From positions 1 to 45,000 of the forward strand of contig CAMCPL010000011.1 of assembly GCA_945876745.1 (NCBI GenBank): a stretch of 45,000 nucleotides of DNA. The letters are read 5' to 3'. Below the pieces are notes generated by a model. That model saw only the letters and a program-made list of their open reading frames with translations, searched no databases and was not told where the DNA came from. Positions 36,663-45,000 of this stretch are shown here, one piece after another. Origin of the DNA: an uncultured Clostridia bacterium (lineage in GTDB: Bacteria; Bacillota; Clostridia; Oscillospirales; Acutalibacteraceae). Each line of letters begins with the position of its first letter. Position 1 is the first letter of the stretch. The translations under genes were made by a program, and so were the position numbers.

Positions 36663-38089
36663 TTTGCTTCATCCTTTATAAGTCGTTCTACTGCCTGATT
36701 AATACGCATTGTATCTTTACATGTTTCTAAATACTCTTTTATGGATTGCGGCAATGATTCTGCAAATATATCCTGATAGTTTTTAGTGATCCAATAACAA
36801 GAGATTATCTCATAGAAGATCGCTTCTATATCTGGAATTGAAGGCTCTAAAAAACTGATAGTTCGCACTAATAAATTATCGACATATTCAGCAATATATG
36901 AGTTTTGAGTCAAGTAAACTTTTTGCCCTTCGCTAAGTTTTTCTACGCCAAAATCAGAAAATAAGAAAAAAGAATTATCCTGGGGAACGCAGAAGCAAGT
37001 GGCTTGTCCTTCTTTAACCTCGATTGTTTGGGTTGGGGTGGATAAAAACTCTTTATAAATCTCCAATTCGGCATTTTTCTTCAATATATGAATCGGATCA
37101 TGTAATGAAATCTTTGTTATGGAATTTGTTATTTCTGTGATGCACTTTTCTGTGATGTTTATATTCCCAAACTCTTGAAATCTAAAGGAAGAACGCAAAT
37201 ATAACTGTGAAGAAGAAACAACAAGTTTCTCTCCTTTTTCGTATGCAGGAGGCCATAATAGAGAAACACTTTCAGAAACATCCAGATTATAGCCCCAATC
37301 ATTAAGAATGCTATCTAATAACGGATTTTTGTTCTTAAAAGATACAACCATTCCCCATACTGTTGTTCTCCCGAGAGTTATGAATTGTGTCTCGTTCTCA
37401 ACAAACACATCGGGGATACTCTTTAATTTGATTTGAGCGGTATTTCTCCCAGGCCATGCTATAAAATATCTGACTCCGGTATGGATTGATTTGCTTCTGA
37501 TTAACTTGGCGATAAAGCCTTCGTCATCGGGGTCATTACTTAGAATCTTAAAAAATGACGGAGAGTCATAATTAAACACATAGTATTCACGCTTTTTATT
37601 GTTCAAAGTGTTGGAGACAAAATACGGAGTAGCATTTTTATCTAATACAAATCTTTCCGGTACTCCATCTGAAAAAGTTGAATGATCTATAGATGTGTTA
37701 AAAAACGGTTTAGCATTCCGGCTTTCCCGAATTTCAAGCATCGCCCCTACTTGTTCATATTCATGGATTTCCTCCGCTGAGAAATTCAAGCTGACATAAA
37801 AACATTTCGTACTATTATTGTAATAGAATTCTATACGCTCTTGCTTGTTTCTGCAATTTTTAGAATCCTGTATTATTCCGTATTGTCCAAGATACAATTC
37901 ACAATCTTTATCGTTGTTTCCGCTTCTGTGCCTAAAATGAGTTGCCATATAATTACTGTCTTGAGCAGCCAAAAAGACCTCTTCGCCACAACATAAGCAC
38001 TCGTAGCGAAAAGCTTCATTATCACCATTTATGGCAGCGCTATTGGCCGTTACAACAGTTTGTAATAAAGTATCAAAGGCAGTCAGCAT
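36659..38089 (-). CDS. defence-operon protein with CoiA-like zinc finger
   Basis: A 476-residue protein. Residues 31-63 hold C31-x-C33-C34, H51-F-R-H54 and C63, which resemble the zinc module at the front of CoiA-like competence proteins (cysteine pair, then H-F-x-H, then Cys). The rest is beta-rich and unrecognised. There is no CoiA nuclease motif that I can see. ATG 38089 has CCGGAG close upstream. It is the first gene of the helicase block, 64 bases after abiEii, with no terminator between, so the AbiE pair may be co-transcribed. Confidence 0.65.
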   Translation of the reverse strand: MLTAFDTLLQTVVTANSAAINGDNEAFRYECLCCGEEVFLAAQDSNYMATHFRHRSGNNDKDCELYLGQYGIIQDSKNCRNKQERIEFYYNNSTKCFYVSLNFSAEEIHEYEQVGAMLEIRESRNAKPFFNTSIDHSTFSDGVPERFVLDKNATPYFVSNTLNNKKREYYVFNYDSPSFFKILSNDPDDEGFIAKLIRSKSIHTGVRYFIAWPGRNTAQIKLKSIPDVFVENETQFITLGRTTVWGMVVSFKNKNPLLDSILNDWGYNLDVSESVSLLWPPAYEKGEKLVVSSSQLYLRSSFRFQEFGNINITEKCITEITNSITKISLHDPIHILKKNAELEIYKEFLSTPTQTIEVKEGQATCFCVPQDNSFFLFSDFGVEKLSEGQKVYLTQNSYIAEYVDNLLVRTISFLEPSIPDIEAIFYEIISCYWITKNYQDIFAESLPQSIKEYLETCKDTMRINQAVERLIKDEAK

Positions 38090-38153
38090 ATTCTACTCCG
38101 GATTTTCTTAGTAATACAAATGGAAACCGTATAAGGTGGATGAATGAGTATAA

Positions 38154-39161
38154 TTAGTTTTCTTCGATTGTATTGATTTCATTTTCCAGTTTTTCTATCA
38201 CCTGCAAAACCATATCAAACTCCGGTTTATCGCCGAAGATCATATTCTGCATATGTTCGTAATCTTCGCGGAGCTTTTGAATATTGTATTCCGGCGGCAT
38301 AAGGCGCATCGTGCCGCGCTTAGCAAGGTCATACCGAGCCCAAGGACAACGATAGAACTTGTCCTTGAAAGCCACAACGCGAGTGAGTAGAGCGGCATCG
38401 GCAAGCGCACATTCTTTGACCGGAGATTTTGCCATACAATACAAATCATAATAGTGCCTTGAATATCGGCTGGGAAGGGTACTGCTTTCTGCACGGAATG
38501 CTTCACGGTGCAGAATTGTAACCTTTTCCCAGAAGGTACGCTCCGGAAGAACCGTCAGAATTTGAGTAGAAGGCTGTTCAAACACCCGTTCGTAGTATTC
38601 AGCGGCATAAGATGTGATCGTCTGCTCTGCGGCGGGCGTCCATGCGGCGAGCGCACCGATCTCAAGGCGGATTTCCTGAAGGATTGCCGTATCGAAGAAG
38701 CTGTTCGGATATGTGAATTTGACAGTCTGCCCGTCGTGAGGATCGATCTCGCATTTTATGGGCAGCGTCAGTTCTTCTGTTAAATCCTTTTTGATTGCCG
38801 GCAGAAATACATCCCGGAGAAACGCCTCCGAGCGATCGTTTGCCTTTTTATTGAAAGCGTCCTGTTTTGTATTGCTGCGCTGCTCCCACGGTTCGTCGAT
38901 TTCGTAGCCAAGCACACGCCAATCGAGGATCAGGTCAATATCTTCCGAAAAGCGTTTGATCAGATTATACGCTTTAGACAGACTTGTGCCACCCTTAAAC
39001 GCAAGATTATCTTTCCAAGCACATCGGTGAAAAAGGTAGTCGAGCATATAGCACACCCAGAAATCCTTTTCGATTACCGCTTCACTAATACCCATTTTAG
39101 CGGCGGTATTGCGGAAAAGCGCCTCGCGCTCTTTGGATTCGATAACAGCAATTTTTCTCAT
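38154..39161 (-). CDS. AbiEii/AbiGii-type nucleotidyltransferase toxin
   Basis: This 335-residue protein has the AbiEii core: FKGGTSLSKAY at 56-65 and SEDIDL at 72-77, the G-G-T/S and D-x-D metal site of polymerase-beta-type nucleotidyltransferases. AbiE toxins inhibit growth during phage infection; related toxins modify tRNA 3' ends. The length is normal. It starts 4 bases after the antitoxin gene. The toxin-antitoxin pair heads the defence block and could guard it. Confidence 0.87.
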   Translation of the reverse strand: MRKIAVIESKEREALFRNTAAKMGISEAVIEKDFWVCYMLDYLFHRCAWKDNLAFKGGTSLSKAYNLIKRFSEDIDLILDWRVLGYEIDEPWEQRSNTKQDAFNKKANDRSEAFLRDVFLPAIKKDLTEELTLPIKCEIDPHDGQTVKFTYPNSFFDTAILQEIRLEIGALAAWTPAAEQTITSYAAEYYERVFEQPSTQILTVLPERTFWEKVTILHREAFRAESSTLPSRYSRHYYDLYCMAKSPVKECALADAALLTRVVAFKDKFYRCPWARYDLAKRGTMRLMPPEYNIQKLREDYEHMQNMIFGDKPEFDMVLQVIEKLENEINTIEEN

Positions 39162-39165
39162 CTCG

Positions 39166-39771
39166 TCACCTGCAAATCATTTTAATTATTTCGTAAATCC
39201 ACGCAGTAGTGTACTGCGCTTCCGTCAGCATTGCTTTTCGCTCGGTTAATGCTGTTTCCGCTTTAATTCTCTCAACTGTTTCTTGTTGAATGTTCTCTTT
39301 CCCAAGCGTTTTTAACGCCTGAATAACCAAGGCAGTTTTCGGAGACAGTCTGGAAATCTCTTTGTTCGTAGTGTGTTTATACTTTATTGTCGTATTATCA
39401 TAGGAATACTCTTTATACGGACCATCACTGACATAAGACCAAACGACAGGAACCTGCGTTGACAGTCCGAGAAGGTTAAGAGCCGTATCTCCGCAGGGGA
39501 CAATAGTCCAACTGAAATTACGCGCTATTGCGCGTGCAACAGCATCTGGAGCGGGAGCAATATACTCATCAAGCAACTTGCTGTATTCCGGTTTATAAAA
39601 CACGCCGCGCATGACGCACTTCACTATGCCGTTTGCAGCCAGCCTCACCAGATACTCGCTGATCCGTTTTGTTTCTGTTATATCCGCAAAATCGGAGGCA
39701 ACGAAAACAGAGCCGACATTTGCGGCTTCGATCCTATGTCTTATCTCTTGCATGTAGTTCGTTCTGTTCAT
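39166..39771 (-). CDS. AbiEi/DUF6088-type antitoxin and repressor
   Basis: This 201-residue protein opens with a winged-helix segment (VFVASDFADITETKRISEYL, then RLAANGIVKCVMRGVFYKP), as in AbiEi and DUF6088 antitoxins, followed by the antitoxin domain. These proteins neutralise AbiEii and repress their own promoter. A consensus promoter and an inverted repeat lie just upstream (39782-39819). TGA ends four bases before the toxin ATG. Confidence 0.83.
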   Translation of the reverse strand: MNRTNYMQEIRHRIEAANVGSVFVASDFADITETKRISEYLVRLAANGIVKCVMRGVFYKPEYSKLLDEYIAPAPDAVARAIARNFSWTIVPCGDTALNLLGLSTQVPVVWSYVSDGPYKEYSYDNTTIKYKHTTNKEISRLSPKTALVIQALKTLGKENIQQETVERIKAETALTERKAMLTEAQYTTAWIYEIIKMICR

Positions 39772-39781
39772 AATGCACCTC

Positions 39782-39819
39782 GCAGAAAAAAATATACATT
39801 ATTTTCTGCAATATGTCAA
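39782..39819 (-). promoter_or_regulatory. abiE promoter with overlapping inverted-repeat operator
   Basis: On the minus strand TTGACA (39819-39814), 17 bases and TATATT (39796-39791) form a near-consensus promoter 19 bases before the abiEi ATG. GCAGAAAA (39782-39789) and TTTTCTGC (39802-39809), perfect 8-base arms, flank the -10 box, where a bound repressor would block RNA polymerase. AbiEi autorepression through inverted repeats is known for the family. Confidence 0.8.
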
Positions 39820-40465
39820 GTCATTATTCGTTTAAATTCGAGGCTTTTTCGATTTTTTTGTTGAAACGGCAGAGCAGAAATCCTATGTCACATCTAAAAG
39901 AGGGAGCCATTATCAAATAATTGCAAAGCGACTTTTGGAAAAAGTGCGTGTAATATGCGTTATGGGGTTGTTGGCAAAACTTTTTTCATACAGATATACA
40001 ATTATGTGTGAAAAAATGGCGGAGCCAAAATTCCTTCGGATTCGTGTTATTCATTTGATGTCAATTCAATTGATATACTTTCCATCGTCAGCCGAATGTC
40101 GAAGGAAAAGGCGTATTGAAATGTGGACTGCTCGGTGATGGAGCGCATTTCATAGAGACATCATACTTTTTGAGCATTTCTTTTTGTTGCTCAGTGAGCG
40201 TGTCGCCTGTTGCGATTATTGCCCATATGGTGGGCGCAACCCACGGGCAAATGGCGAGGAAATCTATGCGGTTTCGTGGAACGGGCAGGGAAAAACGCCA
40301 TGCATCTCGTAAAATTGTGTTTTGACCACCTCAGCCAGTCGAGAACCTCGACACGCAATTCGCGTAGTTGAGGTTCTTCTTTTTTCGGCTTTTTCTCTCG
40401 CGTTTGCAGTCCGTTGTGAACACCCATCCCAAAGAAAACGGTATTCGAGGGGCTTCCCGAATACC
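39820..40465. other. intergenic region with element debris
   Basis: There is no intact gene. A minus-strand frame (about 40290-40100) reads FLAICPWVAPTIWAIIATGD then LTEQQKEMLKKYDVSMKC and looks like a broken protein end that I cannot name. 40256-40287 repeats 27693-27724. A hairpin CGGTATTCG...CGAATACCG (40439-40465) precedes the 113-bp repeat. Confidence 0.45.
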
Positions 40466-40577
40466 GTTTTTTGTTGATGTATCAAGGCTTTTCGGACTTT
40501 TTTGGAATTTAGACAGCCTTACGAATTTTTGTGTTTTACACGAAAATATACGAGAAAGTGTAAACGATAGTGTAAGC
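40466..40577. repeat. diverged 113-bp repeat, right copy
   Basis: Partner of 10816-10928 in the same orientation, about 29.6 kb away. It ends ACGAGAAAGTGTAAACGATA followed by GTGTAAGC. The pair brackets the TIR island, the clpX/conjugation debris and the AbiE/DruE block. Confidence 0.6.
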
Positions 40578-40745
40578 AGATACGAATTCATCAATGTTCT
40601 CGTAACGGTCAAAATCTATGATTTTGGGCACCGTATCATAAATAAAATCAAAATGAAATATTTACAAAAAATATTATTTCGCTTGCAATAACAGGGTAAA
40701 AAAGGTATTATATTTATGGAAAAATATTCACTCGGGGAGGCAGTT

Positions 40746-41192
40746 ATGAATAACTTTCATTTTTCTAATGAAACAGAGAAAAAATATGCCCTTGCTTGTC
40801 TGGAATTTGCAAAGATAATAGGCCTTATTGATGACAGCAGTTTAGATGCTGTTGAGAAAAGATGCAAAGCAGAAAACGAGAAACGGAGAATCCAAACAGA
40901 AAACGGCGAAACGGTTTACGGATTAGTTGAATTTCCGCTATCTGTGTATCTGGACTATGAACTTACACGCATAAAACTTGATTTTGCAAGTGAAAAAAAA
41001 GAAATCAACTATAGTTTCGCACCAATCTCAAAAAAGGAAAGGAAAGAGTTCTATAAAAACAATACAGACCTTTTCACAAGATACGGCGGCGACAAATTCC
41101 GCTTTAAAGAAGTGGATATGATTGTTGAAAAGAAAATAAGAGAGGAGCAATTTGAAAATGAAATCAAGAACATTTTACATAAGTTCGATTAA
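40746..41192 (+). CDS. small helical protein before the beta-helix gene (GH136 subunit I candidate)
   Basis: The 148-residue protein is mainly helical and charged, with no signal peptide. Its second half (FYKNNTDLFTRYGGDKFRF) resembles SurA/PpiC-type chaperone segments. I chose ATG 40746 because GGGGAGG lies 5 bases upstream; 40716 has no ribosome site. Its end overlaps the beta-helix gene by 35 bases, so the two are made together. GH136 lacto-N-biosidases need a helical partner or domain for folding (LnbY, GH136-I), which makes that role a plausible but unproven inference. Confidence 0.5.
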   Translation: MNNFHFSNETEKKYALACLEFAKIIGLIDDSSLDAVEKRCKAENEKRRIQTENGETVYGLVEFPLSVYLDYELTRIKLDFASEKKEINYSFAPISKKERKEFYKNNTDLFTRYGGDKFRFKEVDMIVEKKIREEQFENEIKNILHKFD

Positions 41193-42447
41193 CGGAAATG
41201 ACGCGAACAACGGACTGAGCGCAAATACTCCTTTTCTTACTCTTAATAAAATAAACGAAATTGAAATCTGCGCAGGTGACAAAATTCTCCTTGAAAAAGG
41301 TTCTGAATTTTCGGGTGAATATTTGCATCTTAAAAACTGCGGTGATAAAAATAGCGAAATAATCGAGATTGCTTCATACGGTGACGGTGATATGCCGATT
41401 ATCAAGGCAGACGGCACAGGCGTTTGGTATCAGGATTACGGAACACCGCTTGACAGCAAATGTCATATTTATAAAGGTGATGTTTCATCGGCAATTCTGC
41501 TTTTTGACTGTGAAAATATCATAATTAAAGATATTGAGATTACAAATAAAGACAGCGAAAAATCTCTTGAAGAATACTCAAACCCCAATAAAACGGACAG
41601 AACGGGTGTTGCGGTTGTAGCACAGAACAGAGGCACTCTTCACAATATCACACTTGATAATTTGTACATTCATGACGTGAGCGGTAATGTTTATAACAAG
41701 CACATGAATAACGGCGGAATTTATATGACCTGCTTAAAACCCGATGATGAAGAAAAAACGGGTGTTGCAAGATATGACGGCGTAACGGTGAAAAACTGTT
41801 ATGTGAAAAAAGTCAGCCGTTGGGGTATTGCAGTCGGCTACTCATATAAGCACAAGGAATTTGCAACAAAAGAGCTTTCTGCCGACACTTTCAAGAAATA
41901 CGGTCACGAGAACATTTTAATATGCGGTAACTATGTGAAATTCGCAGGTGGAGATGCCATTACTCCGATGTACGCTTTGGAACCGTTGGTTGAACATAAT
42001 GTTGCGGACAGTTGTGCCTGTGAAATGAATGACAGAATTTACAGTAAACCTGAAAAACGAATGGGTAAAGTTGCGGCGGCAATATGGCCATGGAAATGCA
42101 AAAATGCACTTTTGCGTTATAACGAAGCAGTTGACACGAAACTTAATCAGGACGGAATGGCTTATGATGCGGACTCAGGCGACGGAACTGTTTACGAGAA
42201 AAACTATTCCCGTCTTAATGAGGGCGGTTGTATTATGTTCTGTCTTCAGGAAGCAATTCATAACACATTTACAGACAATGTAAGTTATGACGATTTAGGC
42301 GGTACTGTCAGTGCCGTGGGCAACCCCGACGCATACATAGCAAACAATAAATTCTATGTGCGAAAAGGTGTTCCGTTCAGACGCAAAAAAATGCGCAGCG
42401 GTAAGATTACATTAAAAAATAACGAGATAATTACTATTGAAAAGTGA
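41158..42447 (+). CDS. right-handed beta-helix protein, candidate GH136 lacto-N-biosidase
   Basis: A 429-residue parallel beta-helix protein: SSINGNDANNGLSANTPFLT opens it, as in many pectate-lyase-fold enzymes, and many short strands with N-(I/L)-x-(I/L) ladders follow. Near the C-terminus QDGMAYDADSGDGT places Asp332 and Asp339 seven residues apart, the spacing I recall for the nucleophile and acid/base pair of GH136 enzymes. It lies between a helical small protein and GH112, the gene neighbourhood of GH136 in gut Clostridiales. No signal peptide is visible, unlike known extracellular GH136 enzymes, which argues for an intracellular variant or another glycan activity. ATG 41158 has GAGGAG upstream. 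Confidence 0.6.
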   Translation: MKSRTFYISSINGNDANNGLSANTPFLTLNKINEIEICAGDKILLEKGSEFSGEYLHLKNCGDKNSEIIEIASYGDGDMPIIKADGTGVWYQDYGTPLDSKCHIYKGDVSSAILLFDCENIIIKDIEITNKDSEKSLEEYSNPNKTDRTGVAVVAQNRGTLHNITLDNLYIHDVSGNVYNKHMNNGGIYMTCLKPDDEEKTGVARYDGVTVKNCYVKKVSRWGIAVGYSYKHKEFATKELSADTFKKYGHENILICGNYVKFAGGDAITPMYALEPLVEHNVADSCACEMNDRIYSKPEKRMGKVAAAIWPWKCKNALLRYNEAVDTKLNQDGMAYDADSGDGTVYEKNYSRLNEGGCIMFCLQEAIHNTFTDNVSYDDLGGTVSAVGNPDAYIANNKFYVRKGVPFRRKKMRSGKITLKNNEIITIEK

Positions 42448-42456
42448 GGTTAATAT

Positions 42457-44643
42457 ATGGCTAACAGTAAAGGCAGAGTAACAATCCCGACAGACACGGA
42501 CGTCATAAAAGAAACCCTTGAAATTATGGATATCTGGGGTGCGGACGCTATCCGTGACTGCGACGGTACCGAATTTCCGCAAGAGTTAAAAGATGCAGGC
42601 GGAAAGGTATATGCAACATATTATACAACCCGTAAGGATAATGAATGGGCAAAGGCAAATCCGGACGAAGTTCAGCAAATGTATATTATGACTCCGTTTC
42701 ACACCGCAACGGAAAATTCACTTTCAATTCACTTGATGGACCATCTTTATCCCGATATGCTCAAAGTCAATAACCATGACGACATCACAAGATGGTGGGA
42801 AGTTATGGACCGTACAACAGGTGAGCCTGTGCCCACAGATATGTGGTCATATAACGAAGAAACAGGCGATGTTACTATCAGCACAACACCGTTCCACGAA
42901 TACACGGTGAGTTTCTTGGCTTATATTATGTGGGACCCGGTACATATGTATAATGCGGTTGTCAACGAGTGGGACATTGAACCGCAGATAACCTTTGATG
43001 TGCGTCAGCCGAAAACAAGAGCACACTCAATGGAAAGACTGCGTAAATTCTTAGATACTCACGATTATGTTGATGTTGTCAGATTTACAACTTTCTTTCA
43101 CCAATTTACCCTTATATTTGACGAGTTGGCAAGAGAAAAATTTGTTGACTGGTACGGCTACACCGCTTCAGTCAGTCCGTATATTTTGGAACAGTTTGAA
43201 AAAGAAGTGGGCTATAAATTCCGTCCGGAATTCATTATTGACCAGGGCTATATGAATAACACATACAGAGTACCGTCAAAAGAATTCAAGGATTTCCAAG
43301 CATTCCAAAGACGTGAGGTTGCAAAACTTGCCAAAGAAATGGTTGATATTGTTCACGAATACGGCAAAGAAGCAATGATGTTTATGGGCGACCATTGGAT
43401 TGGCATGGAGCCCTTTATGGAGGAGTTTGAAACAATAGGACTTGATGCGGTTGTAGGCAGTGTGGGCAATGGTGCAACACTTCGTCTTTTCAGCGATATT
43501 AAAGGCGTAAAATACACAGAGGGCAGATTTTTGCCGTATTTCTTCCCCGATGTATTCTGCGAGGGCGGTGACCCCGTTTACGAAGCAAAAAATAACTGGA
43601 TAACCGCAAGACGAGCTATTTTAAGAAGTCCCATTTCCCGTATCGGCTACGGCGGGTATCTTAAACTTGCGCTTAAATTCCCCGAATTCGTTGACTATAT
43701 CAAAAATGTTTGCGACGAATTCAGAACTCTTTACGATAACATTTGCGGTGCAACACCTTATTGCGTTAAGAGGGTTGCGGTTTTAAACTGTTGGGGCAAA
43801 ATGCGCGGTTGGGGTAACCACATGGTGCATCACGCACTTTATTACAGACAAAACTATTCATATTTCGGCATTATTGAGGCATTAAGCGGAGCACCCTTTG
43901 ATGTGAAGTTTATTAGTTTTGACGATATAAAAAAAGATAAAAATCTTCTTGATAATTTTGATGTTATTATCAATGTGGGTGATGCTGATACAGCACAAAC
44001 AGGCGGCGAGTATTGGAAAGACGAAGAAATTATCACCGCAGTTAAAAAATTCGTCTATAACGGCGGCGGATTTATCGGTGTGGGCGAACCTGCGGCACAT
44101 CAATGGCAGGGTAAATTTTTCCAACTTGACGATATTTTAGGTGTTGAAAGAGAAAACGGATTAACACTTAATACCCGCCGTTATAATGTTGAAGAACACC
44201 GTGACCATTTCATTCTTGCCGATGCAGAGGGCGAGGTTGATTTCGGCGAAGGAAAGAAAAATATTGTTGCCCTTGACGGCACAACGGTACTTATTCAGAA
44301 CGCAACCGAACTTCCCTTTATGGTAAGACATGCGGAAGAAGTACAAATGGCAGTCAAAGAGTTCGGCAAGGGCAGGGGTGTTTATATCAGCGGTTTACCC
44401 TATTCATTCAAAAACAGCCGTGTTCTTCACCGTGCAATTCTTTGGAGTGCTTCAGCCGAAGATGAGCTTTATCGTTGGTATTCAACAAACTATAATGTTG
44501 AAGTCCACGCTTATGTTAAAAATGGAAAGTACTGCGTTGTGAATAATACTTATGAACCGCAGGATACAACCGTGTATTTAGGTGACGGAACAAGTTTCGA
44601 CCTCCGTTTAGAAGCAAATGAAATTAAATGGTATCAAATATAA
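42457..44643 (+). CDS. gnpA: GH112 1,3-beta-galactosyl-N-acetylhexosamine phosphorylase
   Basis: A 728-residue cytosolic enzyme that splits galacto-N-biose or lacto-N-biose with phosphate into galactose 1-phosphate and GlcNAc/GalNAc, saving one ATP. Length and the whole N-terminal barrel (NSKGRVTIPTDTDV, DGTEFPQELKDAGGKVYATY) match GH112. The general acid is probably Asp312 in MGDHWIG, one off the D313 described in Bifidobacterium. A glutamine-amidotransferase-like beta/alpha domain (VGDADTAQTGGEYW) and a small beta domain follow, as in the family. It starts 9 bases after the beta-helix gene. Substrates would come from mucin cores or milk oligosaccharides. Confidence 0.92.
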   Translation: MANSKGRVTIPTDTDVIKETLEIMDIWGADAIRDCDGTEFPQELKDAGGKVYATYYTTRKDNEWAKANPDEVQQMYIMTPFHTATENSLSIHLMDHLYPDMLKVNNHDDITRWWEVMDRTTGEPVPTDMWSYNEETGDVTISTTPFHEYTVSFLAYIMWDPVHMYNAVVNEWDIEPQITFDVRQPKTRAHSMERLRKFLDTHDYVDVVRFTTFFHQFTLIFDELAREKFVDWYGYTASVSPYILEQFEKEVGYKFRPEFIIDQGYMNNTYRVPSKEFKDFQAFQRREVAKLAKEMVDIVHEYGKEAMMFMGDHWIGMEPFMEEFETIGLDAVVGSVGNGATLRLFSDIKGVKYTEGRFLPYFFPDVFCEGGDPVYEAKNNWITARRAILRSPISRIGYGGYLKLALKFPEFVDYIKNVCDEFRTLYDNICGATPYCVKRVAVLNCWGKMRGWGNHMVHHALYYRQNYSYFGIIEALSGAPFDVKFISFDDIKKDKNLLDNFDVIINVGDADTAQTGGEYWKDEEIITAVKKFVYNGGGFIGVGEPAAHQWQGKFFQLDDILGVERENGLTLNTRRYNVEEHRDHFILADAEGEVDFGEGKKNIVALDGTTVLIQNATELPFMVRHAEEVQMAVKEFGKGRGVYISGLPYSFKNSRVLHRAILWSASAEDELYRWYSTNYNVEVHAYVKNGKYCVVNNTYEPQDTTVYLGDGTSFDLRLEANEIKWYQI

Positions 44644-44851
44644 CCTTCAATAGAAAATCTCCCGTTCGTTTGGCTGAGTGTTCATAAGGAAGTATTGGTT
44701 TCTCGCATAAAAATCCATTATGCTTTTGCCAAAAAGCCTCGCAAGGCGACAGCCTTGCTTCATTTCTCGGCTTCGGCATAAAAGAATTTTTATAGCTACG
44801 AAACTGCAACGCACTTCAAAATAATATATTTTTGATACAAGAAAAGGCAAC

Positions 44852-44875
44852 AGGGCAGCCGGGAACGGCTGTCCT
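44852..44875 (+). terminator. hairpin after the GH112 operon or in the next leader
   Basis: AGGGCAGCCG (44852-44861) pairs with CGGCTGTCCT (44866-44875), with one G-T pair and a GGAA loop, followed by ATTTTC. It is only 25 bases before the next ATG, so it could be a weak terminator or a leader hairpin. The rest of 44644-44851 shows no gene. Confidence 0.5.
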
Positions 44876-44900
44876 ATTTTCAAAATATGGAGGCATACAC

Positions 44901-45000
44901 ATGAAAAGAATCATTCCCATTTTAATGACTTTACTGCTTCTCTCCGGTTGTGCAACGCAATCCGCTGAAAAAACCTATCGACAGATTACTATGGAGGAAG
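44901..45000 (+). CDS. lipoprotein, 5' part only (probably rhodanese-like)
   Basis: ATG 44901 follows TATGGAGG. The first 33 residues are a lipoprotein signal with lipobox LLSGC at residues 16-20 and then TYRQITMEE. Clostridial rhodanese-domain lipoproteins commonly continue from such an opening (Y-x-x-I-x-x-E-E-A). The gene runs off the window, so the domain itself is not seen. Confidence 0.6.
   Translation, partial: MKRIIPILMTLLLLSGCATQSAEKTYRQITMEE

Overview
The window looks like a low-to-mid GC Clostridia chromosome, most like gut Oscillospiraceae or Ruminococcaceae. The evidence is strong AGGAGG-type ribosome sites, TTGACA-17-TATAAT promoters, a complete LivJHMGF operon, clusters of small palindromic intergenic repeats, remnants of Firmicute-type conjugative elements, and a GH112 galacto-N-biose/lacto-N-biose phosphorylase. 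No species can be named from the sequence alone.

Layout. 1-2.6 kb: tRNA-Thr and tRNA-Tyr, palindromic repeats, an IS30 transposase stub and a patatin-like hydrolase between two 115-bp direct repeats. 2.6-9.7 kb (minus strand): DNA polymerase IV, a phosphoribosyltransferase and the branched-chain amino acid ABC transporter. 10.0-11.1 kb: tRNA-Arg, tRNA-His and tRNA-Gln, a duplicated tRNA-Gln 3' end and mobile-element debris. 11.2-24.6 kb: an accessory island built around three paralogous zinc-ribbon/TIR/TPR/membrane proteins with different C-terminal modules, together with an SPFH protein, a zinc-ribbon/L7-L12-like/CFI-box protein, a membrane protein and an FRG-domain protein. 24.7-27.9 kb: an orphan clpX, an integrase N-terminal stub and a decayed VirB6-like conjugation gene. 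27.9-39.8 kb (minus strand): a compact defence block with an AbiE toxin-antitoxin pair, three poorly known proteins, a 1736-aa DUF1998 (DruE-like) helicase and a Dam-type adenine methylase. 40.7-44.6 kb: a small helical protein, a right-handed beta-helix protein with a GH136-like Asp pair, and the GH112 phosphorylase, followed by the start of a lipoprotein gene.

The most interesting part is the TIR island. The three TIR proteins share the same first ~290 residues, including a candidate NADase Glu at residue 239 in all three. They differ at the C-terminus: an FtsK-gamma winged helix, a seven-repeat RCC1-like propeller, and a DUF6273 C-type-lectin-like domain. Paralogs 2 and 3 share a 407-bp identical DNA block, so the family appears to recombine by module. 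The DUF6273 3' end exists as a second, exact 286-bp promoterless copy. Its most exposed stretch is made almost entirely of NNY codons, as expected for the variable region of a diversity-generating retroelement (DGR). Directly downstream lies a short decayed reading frame resembling the C-terminus of a DGR reverse transcriptase. I read this as a relic of a DGR that once diversified a membrane-anchored TIR sensor.

Other oddities: two genes (dinB and TIR paralog 3) have ACG where homology and the ribosome site place ATG; TIR paralog 1 is interrupted by one in-frame TAG, and none of about 30 readable genes here ends in TAG; a diverged 113-bp repeat brackets about 30 kb of accessory DNA (10.8 and 40.5 kb).
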